A DNA stretch of 64,000 nt from NCBI GenBank assembly GCA_029207755.1, contig JARCOQ010000003.1, forward strand, positions 46,520,144 through 46,584,143, read 5' to 3'. The stretch comes from Chamaea fasciata. Taxonomy: Eukaryota; Chordata; Aves; Passeriformes; Sylviidae. Positions 1 through 12,300 of this stretch are shown here, in pieces. Both the position numbers and the translations under genes were made by a program. How positions within the stretch are numbered: the first letter of the stretch is position 1; each line of letters begins with the position of its first letter. Under the pieces are notes generated by a model. That model saw only the letters and a list, made by a program, of their open reading frames with translations. It made no database searches and had not been told where the DNA came from.

Positions 1-252
1 ACTAACATTCTTTCTTTCCATGACCTTAGGTATAGGGATCTAGTAAGAAATTAATGGAAGACCACTGTGGGTAAAATATTGAAGTGAAGAAGGAAAAAGA
101 GCTGTAATACAGATTTTTCTGGAAGAAAATGTAAAGAAAAGTGCCATGCAATTCTAATGCAACAAATATATAAATATAATAGGAATCACCCCATACTCCA
201 CTGATTTACACTCCTGGTTTGAATCAAATTAAGACTCAGCTAGGGTTCACTT

Positions 253-302
253 CAGAGATACCAGATCAGCTGAAGAAACCAGAGATATCAGATCATCTGA
301 AG
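253..302. repeat. Two-copy imperfect tandem repeat, about 27 bp period
   Basis: The 23-base units at 253-275 and 280-302 match at all but two positions. They share the pattern CAGAGATA-CAGATCA-CTGAAG and are separated by four bases. This looks like a local duplication. No function is evident. Confidence 0.8.
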
Positions 303-2706
303 TCATGAGGTTCAGTTTCAGCAATGCTGTCACATAACTGTTTTTCTGAAGCTAATGGTAATTTTCCCACAACGTTTGCATTACTTGTTGGCTTCATAAC
401 ACAAATGTCTTGTTTGGTAGTTTCCTGGCTGGAAGGACATAGTTACTGCCAGTTGGCGGTACCAGGCAAATCATTTCAGCAAAGAAAGGCTGATCCTAAT
501 CTCTTCTCATGCAAGGCTAATACAGTATCAGTGAAGAATTCAGTATCTGTATTCCTTTGTGTGCATAGCTCCCAACTGAACTTTGGACTTGTAAAATTGG
601 TTGTTATATAGGACTACCTCATCTTGAAGTAAAGTCATGTTCAGTGATCCTTAAAAGCATCTGTGAAATCCCACAGCCCCTGAAAGGTTCACCAGCTCTG
701 AGCTGTGACATTCCGGCTACCGGCACCAGGGGCCATTCCTTATGTGAGGGCGTGACAGTTGAGGGGAGGGGGTAAAATGTGTCTAGCTGTACTGTGGATC
801 TAATTACATCTTTGTAGAGCTCCAAGGATCTTATCACCTTTAGTTCCAGATTGTAATTTAACCTATGCATTCAATCCTCATAGTGATCCTCCCCAGCCTG
901 CAGTTGCACCTTTTTCCATGCAGACTGAAAATCTCAGCAGATACAAACAAACACTGGAGCATTAAGCAGCATCTTGAGCATTTCCTAATCTTTCTTCCAC
1001 CTTTTTTTCCTGAACACTTCTGTAGAAGCCTCCACTTATGAGATGTGGAGCTCTGTAAACACTCATTTCTTCAGCATTACCTGAAGTTTAATAATTTCCC
1101 ACTTTGGCACACTGTCTTATGTACACTTAAAGGCTAATCCCCCAAACTCCCTACTGGCAGCACAAAGAGTGCAGGTGTCTGCCCTGCCTCTGGAATTCCT
1201 GATACCAGACATCTGATTTTTGTGTTCTTCAACAGTCCTTAGGAGTCCTCAGTGATACCTCTACTGAACTATTTTGGTTGCTCAGTTGCACATTCTAAAA
1301 CAGGTGCTTTGGAAAACCATGACTTGTACTTCCACAATACTGTGCAGTTCAGTCTACAGAACACTTCATTTTGTTTGGAAGCCACCTAGGCAGGTTATCA
1401 CAAAGCAGTTTACCTTAGCTACTGGTCTCCTGCTTCTCTGCAAGAGTTATTAAATTCAGACTGCCAGGCTAATCTATCTTCACAGCTCCCCACACTGCAC
1501 AAGAACCATGTAAAATTCCTAGCCTTTGCAATTTTAGGCAGAGTAAAACTTAATCCCTGTTAAGATAAAGTCTTAAGGCAAGTTACCCAACAAAAAGTTT
1601 GGGGCTTCATGTTCACAAACTAGCACTCTAAACATTGTTATTTGTAAAATTCCTTTGACCTTTTTTAACAGCCTAGTCTTCTGCATAGTGAAAACAGGTG
1701 GGAGGAAAGAAGGAAAATGCTGCTTTTACCCACCACATAACTAAGCAGTGCCACAGAGGCCAGACACATTTAGATTCTTCTTAAGTTACTCAGAAATTGG
1801 GCTGAAATTTCCAGAATAAAAGCAAAATACTTCTTTCATCAACTTATGCATGAATCAAGGTTTTACTGCAAGTCATACACGTATGCAAGGTAGGGCCAAC
1901 AGGTATATTTTAAGTAAAGGGTAAGCTGATATGAGAAGGTGACCGAGACAGAGGAGCAATGTCAAAGCAGTTCTGGATTCCTGAATTTTTTAGTGTAGCA
2001 AAATAACACAATCCTATGAGCAGAAAGAGAGAAAGAAAAAATGGCTAAATACTTAGCCCTTGTCTCCCCTCACCCCTACTGTGCCCTGCAGACCTGCCCT
2101 GTGAACAGGAGTAGGCAAGATCTACAAATGTGAAACCCTTCTTCTTGCAGACACCGGTGATTGCTGTCCTCAGCAGAGATTCAGCCAGTGTTTGTCTTTC
2201 TCCCTTCTCTCTTCCACATTCCCCCTGCAGACCTCTAACAACTCTGCATCAGGGCAGTAGCTGCATGCCACAAGATGATCTGGAGAGAGACTGCAGTCTC
2301 AACATAGCATGGAGATGACTCAGTTGTAACAAAGTAAATCATCCTTCTATGATAAGTCAATAGTGAATGAGTAATTTCATCTGTCAGGAGTTAACATGCA
2401 ATCACTACTTGTAAAGGTTACCCAACATAAAATCTACTAGTGGTTAGACATGAGTTCCCTCACATATGCTAACCAAGAAGTCTGTGAAGGAATAAATCCC
2501 AGATGACTTGTCATGAGAAGCCTTAAAAACAGCAAGTTGTATGTATACATTCCTAGAAAAAGACTATACCCTAAGAGATGGTTAGTTTACAGCCAGACAT
2601 CTTACTTAAAGATGCATCTTGTAAGGATTTCTCAGGAATCATGTTAAATTGCCATGCAAAAATACTTTAAAAAACAGTGAATGTGTGAGCAGAATAGTTT
2701 GCAATG

Positions 2707-2719
2707 AAAAAAAAAAAAA
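2707..2719 (+). repeat. Poly(A) tract
   Basis: An uninterrupted run of 13 A residues in AT-rich DNA. No retroposed body is recognisable upstream, so it is treated as simple sequence. Confidence 0.8.
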
Positions 2720-4191
2720 TCCTAAAGCAGCTTTAAAAAGCCCAAAACACTTGTTGAACCCACACACACTGTGAAGCCATAAACAGCCTGGAATTTAACT
2801 TCAGACCACTGAAAAGTTCAACTCACTTTTCATTTCTGTCACTATTTGTAATTTTTTTTTCAGTTACATAAAAGCATTAATCTGTTTGGGTTTTCTTCTT
2901 GAATGTACTTTTCAAGTTATTATATAAATTTCTAGCACCGCATGATATCTTTCCTATAAACTCTCTGAAAACATAGCTTATGATGTTTAAAACATTCTAT
3001 TTAATTAAAAGAAATTAACAGTCCTCTTAAAATTTGCAAGCAGCAGTTGTGTATTCTGAAATCCAGGCTGTAAGTATACATCCCTTAAATTTTCCTAACT
3101 TCTTGAATAAATAGATCCTTTGAGGTTTCCCAGGTAAGATATATTTTAGATTATTTAGGCTACCCAAAGAATGCTTTTGCCACTCTGTGCAAGTAGAGCT
3201 GAAAGTGCATCTATCTTGCTATAAGTAAGGTGACTCTTAGAGAATGAAGTTCAGAAGTGTTAATGTCAACCCTTTAGTGGACATATCCTTGATAGGTTAA
3301 CTTCATGTCTCAAAGCACTTAAGCTAGGTTAACTCAAATTTGAAATCAATTCTAACCTTTACAATATATGCAAGTCAGAAAAAGCTGACTGAACAATTTC
3401 AAAATTAAATTATACAAGTTTTATCATAAAGCCTAAGTAGGTACACAGCAGTTTTGAAAGTTTCCATTTAAATATTATGAGGACTCACAACTACTGTGAA
3501 AATCACACAGAGTAAAAGGCATAACTGAAATGTCCAAGAACAATATATGTATAGAATAGTTCATCTCATCGCAAGCAAATCCTCTCTTCCCTACTTTATA
3601 GTACTTAGCTTTAGATATGCTGCTTCAAAAGAGAAAAGTGTGAGGGCAATTAGCAATTGTTGTCTCTTTCTTTTACTACAGTAAAAATCCTTTTAGAGGT
3701 ATGGATGGCCTTGTGCAAACCACAGATAAAAACTCTGGATGTCCCAGGTTAGAAACATTAAATAGTGAAGGGAGCATAGCAATACACACTGGGGTGAAAT
3801 TATTACTGTATAGAAGGCATGGTTAAAAGTGTTAGGTTTTTTAAGTATAAAAGTATATTTGCATTGTCTTGAAGTAATACATTGTTCTCCTTCTCTGTGC
3901 AAGGAATTTAATCCAGTGTGTGCAAATCTGCATGAGAATTCACATCCTTATAGGCTTTGCAGGAGAACAAAACATTTCATTTTTTTCTGCATCTACACAT
4001 AAGATCATAGCTACCTCTTTTAGATACTATTCATATTTGCTCACATGCACATGTTATCACCCTGCAATATGCAGTTAATAAGAGAAACACGTTAGCCTTT
4101 CATTATTTTTTTAAAGTGTTCAATGGCAATAGGAGTTTTTACAGCTCATAAAGTGAACCATAAGGTTCTGTTCAAACAATGACAGCATTAC

Positions 4192-4384
4192 ACAATCACA
4201 GAATGGTTTGGGTTAAAAGGGAAGTTTAAAGACCTGCCAGTCCAATCCCCCTGCCATGGGCAGCAACATATTCCACTAGACCAGGTTGCTGAAAACCCCA
4301 TCCAACCTGATCTTGAACATCTGCGGTGATAGGACATACACAGCTCTCTGAGCAAGCTGCTCCTAGGTCTCACCACTCCCATTA
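4192..4384 (-). mobile_element. CR1 LINE, 3' end fragment
   Basis: Read on the minus strand, this is the familiar terminal segment of a chicken-repeat-1 retrotransposon. It includes the stretch about a single gene-length unit 'CCATGGCAGGGG', then 'GTCCAA', and ends in an ACCCAAACCATTCTGTGATTGTG-like tail. Only about 190 bases remain, which is the usual 5' truncation of CR1 made by incomplete reverse transcription. No coding capacity survives. The tail sits at the low-coordinate end, so the insertion runs leftwards. Divergence from the remembered avian consensus is modest. Confidence 0.93.
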
Positions 4385-4770
4385 GCCCATGTCATTTTAG
4401 AAGATTTGGGAATTCTGGTCTCTAGGCTCTCTCTTAAACAAGAACCTTATCTAAAGATTTTCCACACTTGGCAACTAAGCCCATCTGTCTAGACCACTAA
4501 GGCCACTCAGTACTAACAGCATTTTCAAGACATCACACAAGCAGTCTTCACCTACCAGCATCACCAGTTAGAGGATATACAGTGTTTTGAACACTTACAT
4601 CAACATTTACAGCAGTTTCTGAGCCAGTTTCCCATATGTATTGATTGTACACCATTTCAGACATGCCAGAGGGCACAAAGAAGGGCTGGAAGAGAATTAA
4701 GACACAGCCTAATGGCCAAGGACAGGATGATCCTTTTAATTTATAAGTTCAGATCTATGCCTAGCTAAAG

Positions 4771-4778
4771 TGACGTCA
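4771..4778. promoter_or_regulatory. Perfect palindromic CRE site (TGACGTCA)
   Basis: The eight-base cAMP-response element TGACGTCA, the binding site of CREB/ATF dimers, is present exactly. It lies about 80 bases before the left edge of the LTR at 4.85 kb, in AT-rich DNA where CpG is rare. Whether it is used is unknown. A single 8-mer can occur by chance in a window this size, though less often in CpG-poor DNA. Confidence 0.45.
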
Positions 4779-4849
4779 CAATGGCATAGCTGTAGGCAGA
4801 AGAACAAAATATAGATACTCTCTGGACCATTAATACTTTGTGATGCTTT

Positions 4850-5403
4850 GGCAGGGAGAGTTCATAGAGTTAATTTTCCTGACAGTAGCTGGTATACAGC
4901 TGGTTTGGATATGACAGTGTTGATAACAGAGGGAAATTTTTGTTACTGCCAAGCAGCACTTTCACAGCATCAAGGCCTTTTCAGCTTCTGCTTCTGATCT
5001 GACCTCACTAGAACGAAGGCTGGGGATGAACAAGAAGTGGGGGAACACAACCACGACAGCTGACCCCATCTCACACATGGGACATTCAAGATCTTACAGT
5101 GACACGGTAGGAGAACTGTTTGCAGTGTTGGCATTTGTCTTGCCAAGTCAACACCGCACACGGTGAAGCCCTGCTTTCCTGGGTATGGCTGAACCCCTGC
5201 CTGCACATGGGAAGGAGTGAACAAATTCCCTGTTTTGCTTTGCTTGCGTGTTCAACTTTTGCTTTCCCTATTAAACCATTTTTATCTCGACCCTCAAGTT
5301 TTCTCACTTCTACTTTTTCGATTCTCTCTCGCGATCCCACCACGCAGGGAGTGTGTGAGCAGCTGTGTGGGGCTTGGTAGTCAGACAAGGCTAAACCATG
5401 ACA
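4850..5403 (+). mobile_element. Solo LTR of an avian endogenous retrovirus (ERVL-like)
   Basis: The order of segments matches a common avian LTR as I remember it. A U3 start carries a GAGTTAATTTTCCTGACAGTAGCTGG-type block, followed by 'GTGTTGATAACA' and 'CAAGGCCTTTTC'. Then come 'GGGGATGAACAAGAAG', 'ACAGCTGACCCC', 'GAAGCCCTGCTTTCCTGG' and 'TTTTGCTTTGCTTGCGTG'. An ATTAAA poly(A) signal lies at 5270-5275. The element ends in a pyrimidine-rich U5 and a final 'CTAAACCATGACA'. The part of U3 that normally carries the TATA box is missing or replaced, so this copy has probably lost its own core promoter. No gag, pol or env sequence adjoins it, so it is a solo LTR left by recombination. The family label ERVL is from memory of similar repeats. 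The left border is uncertain by tens of bases, and I found no clear target-site duplication. Confidence 0.85.
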
Positions 5404-7826
5404 CAGACTTCAGAGATTATTAGATTCTGTCACCTAAACAACACTGGTCATGAATTGAAATCAAAAGGCCATCACACAATCTTTAGGAAAGGCTTACAAT
5501 CAGCATGAAGTCAGAGCTTAAAAAACACACTGAAGCATGAGCCGCACCCAAAAAATTCTATCAGCACTACTGTGTGACCAAATGCTATATATGTTATTGT
5601 ACACCTAGAAGTTCAAAGTGTATCTGTTGCTCAAATTAAGGCATCAGCCTTAATCGCAGTAAACTAAGGCAGTGTTCAAATGTTTTTAAAGGAAAAATAA
5701 ATATATTGGTGAAAAAATCTAATTTGGTGCACTTCATAATCAAAAAAATCTTAAATTGCAGTTCACTTTTATAATAGAAAATATGCCTCCCTTTAATGAA
5801 TACAAACCTAATCATGCAGATTCTAATTTAACAATAAAAACAATTTGGGGTGGTTTTATAAACAGTGACAATAAACCTAAAGCCATAATAAATAGAATGA
5901 CCAGTAAGTTTCAATGTTCTTAAAAAACGCATCTAAATTTCAGTGTGGAAGAAGAAAAGCCAGACAACAAGCACAGCATTAGCATCTCAAACTCTCTCTA
6001 TTTTACACATTCAGATAAAGTAACAGCTTAAGTCAATCCTGTTTGACTGCTATCCAGTTATTTGTATGAGTAAATGAAGCTGGAGTCAGAGTGGGGAGAT
6101 GAACTGGCAGCGTGCCGTAGAGCCTTGAGTTACAATTTGTGTATAATGGGGCACACTGCAAGCACTCTGATTGTAGTCAATCTATCTGTGTGGACAAAGC
6201 TAAGCAGAAGAGCCGAAACAGGCAATACTCTGGTTTACCTAATGACAGAGATTTCTTCAATCTGCAGGTGAACTTGCCGAGGACAGATCTGTAGAAGAGC
6301 TCTCCCCAGCTGTGGCCTGAAGCCCCAGAGCTATGTGCACAGCAGTCTCCCTTGAGACAGGAAACCCTTGGTTTGGACTTTGTACCCATGCATTTCCAGT
6401 TCTACTGCCTGAAAGGATCACCTAAAAACAGAATAAAAATTCCCATGGTTCCTGGAAGTTTCAAAGACTCTACAACATGCTGGGCTGTACTACAGCCATG
6501 GTTATAATGGAAAGGCATGGCCTTTAATGAAATGATAAATCAGCTGGCATGGCAAAGTCATCTCCACTGAATCCACAGACCTTTAAAGACCATTTTGAGG
6601 GGGGCAGGGAGAGGAACGAAGAAGAAATGAGACTGTTCCTCCACAGCTTGAACAAATTACATCAGATTTTAATACCTGAAGCAGGTTAGGAGTTCACATT
6701 CACATCTTACATCACCAGGAAAATGAATGAGTATTTTGGGGTGACTTCATGGGTAGCATACAAATCCATAAATTTCACACAAAGAGTGATCCTTGCTTTT
6801 TAGGCTGGTTTATAAGAAATTTCATAGTTGAGAGGAGTGTGGAAATAACTAATTTCCATAATCACCAATTTATCAAATAAATGTATTACCATACACAGCA
6901 TGAACAGCTAACCCTAGTAGCTTCTATAACCAATAGTGACTTCATCCTGCAGATCCTACTAATTACCAACACATGGTGAGAAATAATCCACTAGCCTTTA
7001 GTGCTGCTTGGAAGCACACAGTGAGTATCTGCCCACTTTAGCAAGAGATCTGCCATTTTGGAGGTGATGAAGACATTTACAATAGTAGCTTACAAATCAC
7101 CATGTGATTACGCATTTCCCTCTACTCCTACTATTTCCAAAATGATTTCCTGCATGCAGTTCATAGCAGGAACTTCATTCGATTTTACTGATTTGTAAGC
7201 CGCATTTGTGACCATGTAAAAATGACAAGCTCTTAACTCGAACTTAGGAACAAAAAGTCATCCCTGTGGCCTTTTCTTTCTTCAGAATTCACTCTCTAGT
7301 TGAAACATTGGCCAAGGCACAAACAAACAAATGTTAGTAAACATGAGACCGGACAGCTATTGCTTCTCAAGAGCAAAGTCTGCCAATGCCAGATACGGAT
7401 CCAGAGATATTGCTGGTTTTACGTCTTCCAGAGTAACCTTTCCAAGGAGCTACACCCTTGTCTAGCTTGCCCAAATACTGAAAATTGCTGTTTATGACTG
7501 TGGCTTTAATAGCTGACCTAACCAGAAGTGCCAAGAATCAAACCACAGACTCTGAAAAGCAACGGCATCCATAAGATACAGACTCCTTATTTTGAGAGAC
7601 TATGCTATGAGATTCCCAACACTAAGCCACATGAGACGGCTTTGCCAGGCTAACAGTTCAGATTCCGCAAATCACATCCATATTGTTAAGTTTTTTTTAG
7701 CGTCTGGTGTACTTTTAAATGGACACCAAATCTGTTTGTCAGAGAGAGTCTGAGCTGCTAAATAAATAGTGATAAATTTCCTAATACTACTGGGCAGAGT
7801 GTTCCTGCAAGTACAACGTGTGTTTA
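5404..7826. other. AT-rich stretch, nothing recognised
   Basis: No transposon, exon or promoter signature could be supported. Frames are frequently closed in all six phases. Confidence 0.55.
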
Positions 7827-8535
7827 TCAGTTTCCCACTGAGCTAGCATTGACTTTCAAATTTCCTTTAATCTTATTATAGTAAACATAGTACAGCTCTC
7901 TGGCAAACAAGAGGAACATTCTTCCTGTAATATCATATGCTTCTTTTAAAGAAATCTTAGAGATGTCCAGAAAATAATTAGGATCAACTTGGAATAACAC
8001 AATAAACTTGTTTCCAAAGAAACAAGTTTCACAAAATACTGTATTTTTGGACTGGAAAAAAACATGGCTATTTTTATAAAGAGAAGACTGGCAAATTCTG
8101 ATAGGTACCCAAAATAGTGTTTGCATGTAACATATTTTTCAAGTCGGCTATTGAAACACCAACAGACAAATATTTTTCTAGTTGGAAGCAGTCTACCTGA
8201 ATTGAAGGAAAAAGTAACCGGGATTTTGGATTTAGAATTCAGTAAATAGGAGACTTTACTTTGTGAAGGAGCTTTTGCAATGCTCCTTCGAGAAGAAAGA
8301 ACATCAAGTGCAGACAACTTTATAAAAAATTAGATAAAGAAAACAAAATGGGATCTATTATGGTACAGTTTCTATTTAAAGCCTCTTCATTTGAGAGGAC
8401 TGTATGGTAGACAAAGATGGGATTTGTCTCATAGTTCAAAAAAACCCAAAAACCTAGGCTGAGTTGTTGAATAACTTTATGTAAGTGACTGAAGGGACTT
8501 TGGGAACCTGAAAGCAAGACAGTCTCAGGTGACAC
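7827..8535 (-). other. Minus-strand run of protein-like open frames, unidentified
   Basis: Three frames lie close together on the minus strand: 8320-8535 (71 aa), 7946-8317 (123 aa) and 7827-8126 (99 aa, in another phase). The last contains a stretch rich in Asp, Lys, Tyr and Phe around 'VDPNYFLDISKISLKEAY' that reads more like protein than random DNA. There is no recognised domain. An AG preceded by pyrimidines occurs inside the region on the minus strand, but no clean acceptor-donor pair was found. It could be a decayed gene or simply chance open frames. The neighbouring 8.88-9.37 kb frames are on the same strand. Confidence 0.2.
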
Positions 8536-8880
8536 ATACTAGCTCAATTTCCAGTTGTGTGCATTTCTCTTGTTTACTTCAGGGTTTATATGGAAAAAGG
8601 TCATTACATATATGAAAAATGGAATGCAATGGTGCTATTTTCACATACCTTCTGTGATTTTTGAACAAAACAATAAATATTCCTAATAATCAATTTCTGT
8701 GACATTTAAATCTCCAGCTTCAGCTACCATTAAGAAGCCACACGTTCTGAGCTATGACTTTACCAAAGGTTCAGCTTCAGCAAGGAATGGAAGTGTTAAA
8801 GAGACAGATGAACAATATTCTCCTGCCTACATGGAATCAAAGATGCTCAGAATTTGTTTCAGTTTGTAAGCAGTCACTCT

Positions 8881-9370
8881 TCAGACTATCTTGGCAAAAG
8901 CTGTTCTCACTGAAGGATCAGGCAAAGTTTCCATGGACATCATTAATGAAGAATATAGACCAAAGTCAACAAACATGCTTAGTATAAATCCATTGCGTGT
9001 AGTAATCTGAAAGGTGTCAGCCAAAGAACAATTTAAATCAAAATACAAGCGATAGCCATCTCTCTCTTTATTAGTCGACTTTACTGGATGCATCCATTAA
9101 GTCATGCAACATGTTCACATATTCCCATCTTCTTTGCTTGTCAGGCTCCTCTTGTTCCTCACAAAGGACACTGAACTCCAAATTATGTTGACAGAACAAG
9201 AACAGACAAACGATAGATGGATCATAACAAAGAACATGCCTAGAGCAAGGACGTCTGATATCTGAGAGCTTCCTTTTAGATGTTTTCCTTTTGGATAGAA
9301 GCTCTGACCCACTATTTACACCCCTACCCCAAGCTCTCCCACATATTTTTAAATGACAACTTTCCAGATG
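8881..9370 (-). pseudogene. Possible decayed coding segment, two overlapping minus frames
   Basis: A minus-strand frame is open from 9370 to a TAA at 9071-9073, giving 99 codons with no upstream ATG. Its C-terminal part is acidic and basic in alternation (contains EEQEEPDKQRRWEYVNMLHD). It follows a hydrophobic segment around 'YDPSIVCLFLFC'. A second frame, 9093 to 8881 and shifted in phase, overlaps its end and continues with 'DGYRLYFDLNCSLADTFQ'. One frame change would join them into about 160 protein-like residues. I recognise no family. The composition is suggestive, but open frames of this length also occur by chance here, so this is only a candidate pseudogene or exon remnant. Confidence 0.2.
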
Positions 9371-9373
9371 TTA

Positions 9374-12300
9374 TCTCAATGGAGACTGGCCAGATTTATG
9401 GGCAGGATCTCGCTTAACTCTAAGCCAAGCTAGTGTTTTGGCCTCACTGGAAATGAGATTAGGTCTGAGATTTGCACCAGGGAAAAAAAAAACCTGCTGT
9501 TCCATGCCAGAAATGGTCATGGAGAATTTTTACAATGCTGTTTGTTTTTTTGTTAGCACTACTGTATAATATCAGTCTATTTGAGCATTATCATAACAGC
9601 ACTTAAGTAGGGTAATAGGATAGATGAGACATGGCTGGAATCCACAATAAAACTGCATGTAAACGGAGACGGGCAACTAATTCACATCTAGACCAGCTCA
9701 ACACAGTTTTGCAATTAACTCCAGAAAGTTTGTACAACACAAGGTCAACAAGGCGTTCTGCATGTGCTGTACAAGTGTTGTTTCCAAGTTTTAAGAGATG
9801 TCAAAAATTCAGGAATTTTTCAAGATTTATTGCGTTAAATCCACAGTCTGATGTTGTATTTGCGAACTGCCCATCACACTCAATAAAAACTAGTTCCAAA
9901 ATGAAATTTGGAGGGTAAATAATATATTTTCCTTTCGTGGTGTACTTTACTTCTCCCACTTCCTTAACACAAAATAGACAGAAACAAAATCTTTGAGTCT
10001 TTCTCTACTTGAATATATCACAGTTTTAATTTCCTCAAGTTTCACTGCAAATTATGGTTTCTTAAAATATTCACTTCCTAAGCAACAACTCTAAGACTGT
10101 CAGAAATGAGAGATAAATTTACCCTTTTTCTTTCTCTAAAAATCTTGTAAGCAAGACAGTAGCACGCATGTTTCTACATACAACTCACGTTTACAGTATA
10201 ACCAACTCTATATGGCAGCACAGTCTGAACTGACTTTAGTAAATCCCCCTAACTTTTATGACTAATCTAAAATACACCATTATAACTCTTAGAGATATTA
10301 TCTGGACAGCAACAAAGAACAAAATATTCGGAATGTCACAGATAAGTATGGTTAAGCACAGAAGGAAAAAAAAAAAAGTTGAAAGTAGGTGCTGTAAGAT
10401 GACTTTTTGAGAAAGACAGGTAACAACTAAAGTTGCCATGATTGTATCACACCAGATATTGAAAGATGGATTGCCCTCTGCTTTAATGTCCTGGAGCGAG
10501 ACAGATTTTTATGGTCTGTTTCCCTTTCTGAAACAGCCTTCGAAATTCTTCTTAAAATCGATAATAAAAGGCTTAATGCATTGAGAACAAGAAATACCAT
10601 GGTTTCAAGTGACATAACATCATCTACACAACTCACGTTAAAATCTATACTTCATCCCACAGAGAAGCTATGCATTGAAATCAGACTTGGAGTAGACAAC
10701 TTCTAGCAACAGAAATACAGTCATGTGAGAAGGAAACACTCTCTTGTTTTTCACTTCCTATTGTTCCGCATAGCACAACATTTTCTGCAATCTAAAAGCA
10801 GTCTTGGAGCAGTCACAGTGATCCAGGACAAGAAGAACATTTGTATCAAGCATGCTATACACATGCAATCTTACCCTTTCCATCGTGATCCAATGGAAAT
10901 GTATGGAAAACTGAAGAGTTGGTAAGAAATCCACTTTTTGCAGCAATGAAAACCATCTTCTGTTTCTAGGTCAAAGAAGGATCTGATCCCTAATTGCTCC
11001 AATAACACTTTTTTAAAGTAAGAAATGCTTTCATAAAAGAGATAACTGTTTATAATTAATAAAATAATTTTTCAACTTTATTTTCCCCAGAGAAGCAAAC
11101 TAAAGGAAAACATGAAACTGTAAGAAGCCAGTCAAATCACCAAAACACAGAGAATGGAAATTTTTTTCTCTTTATAGTGAAAACTGCAGAAAAAAAAGGT
11201 TTAATATGTTTAAATCAAGCTTGAAGTTTTAAGTGGGTGTTTCTAAACATCTCCCCTTACACATCTCCCCCTGCCTGAGGCAACTAGAGTCCAGGATCAG
11301 AGCATGATTCTGATCATGTGCTGGAACCCAGGAACTACCCCCCACAGGTGGGATCTCCTCCCAAGCCATACTTCTGATGCCCTGCGGAAGATGCAGTCAG
11401 CCAGCAGGCTGCACCAAGGGAACACAGTGAAGCATTTCTAAATGAGAGTTTTTAAGATTCAAGCCAAAATTTCTCACAGCTCCCAAACGCAATGAGGAAT
11501 ATAAGCAGCCTTATGGACCTTTTTACACAGAAGGGCTACAGTCAGTGACAGGTAAACAACCATGAAGAAGCACCAGCTGTCCTTTCCTAAATGCAACTGC
11601 TGGGTCCTAACCCAGCAGACAAGTACAAGGCTACACTATCCAAAGTTCCCACTCAAAAACTCGTCTGCTATCACATGCCAGACTAGAGAAAGAAAACCAA
11701 AACAAATTAGCCATCTTCCTTTTGAACTGATGAGATCTCAGCAGGACAGCCCCGGTTGGTTGCAGGGCTGTGCTTTGCAGCTGAGCCAGGAGTTTTTGGT
11801 AACAGATATGGGAGCAGTGGTGCAAGAAGCAGGGACTAGCCTTTGCCCCTGGCAAAGACGGCTACTATGGGCTTCAGACCGTGTGGTACCTCAGTTACAG
11901 CATGCTGCAAATTGACCAGGTCTACTTCAGCAGCTAGCACAGCCCAACAGGAACTGACAGGCACAGCAAAACATTTAGGTACAGCAAACACTGTATGTAT
12001 TTTACAGGGTTTTACTTCAGGCTAGATCTGGTCCTACGGATTGCATTTCCAACAACAACTCTAGCATGTCCTTTAGTTTAGATTCACCTTAAAGGAATCC
12101 AACCAGCCCACCATGAGGTATATGGAGATGGACAGTAAGGGAAACACCTGAAGGATAGGCGTCAAAATCCCACTCCTGACATGAACCACAGCACTATAAA
12201 TGCACAACCACACCCGAAAGCATCTGTGAGCGGAGGGAAAGACTTCTTTGTACTACTCTAAGATACTCCTCAGATGTCAGTAAATCTGCACAGTAGCTTG

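Larger units (their letters stand above)
1..4191. other. AT-rich stretch without a recognisable gene
   Basis: I see no exon, transposon tail or promoter here that I can support. The open frames are short (under 100 codons) and have no family resemblance. The stretch holds an imperfect two-copy tandem repeat at 253-302 and an A-tract at 2707-2719. It could be the interior of an intron of a leftward gene starting near 14.8 kb, but nothing inside it proves this. Confidence 0.6.
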
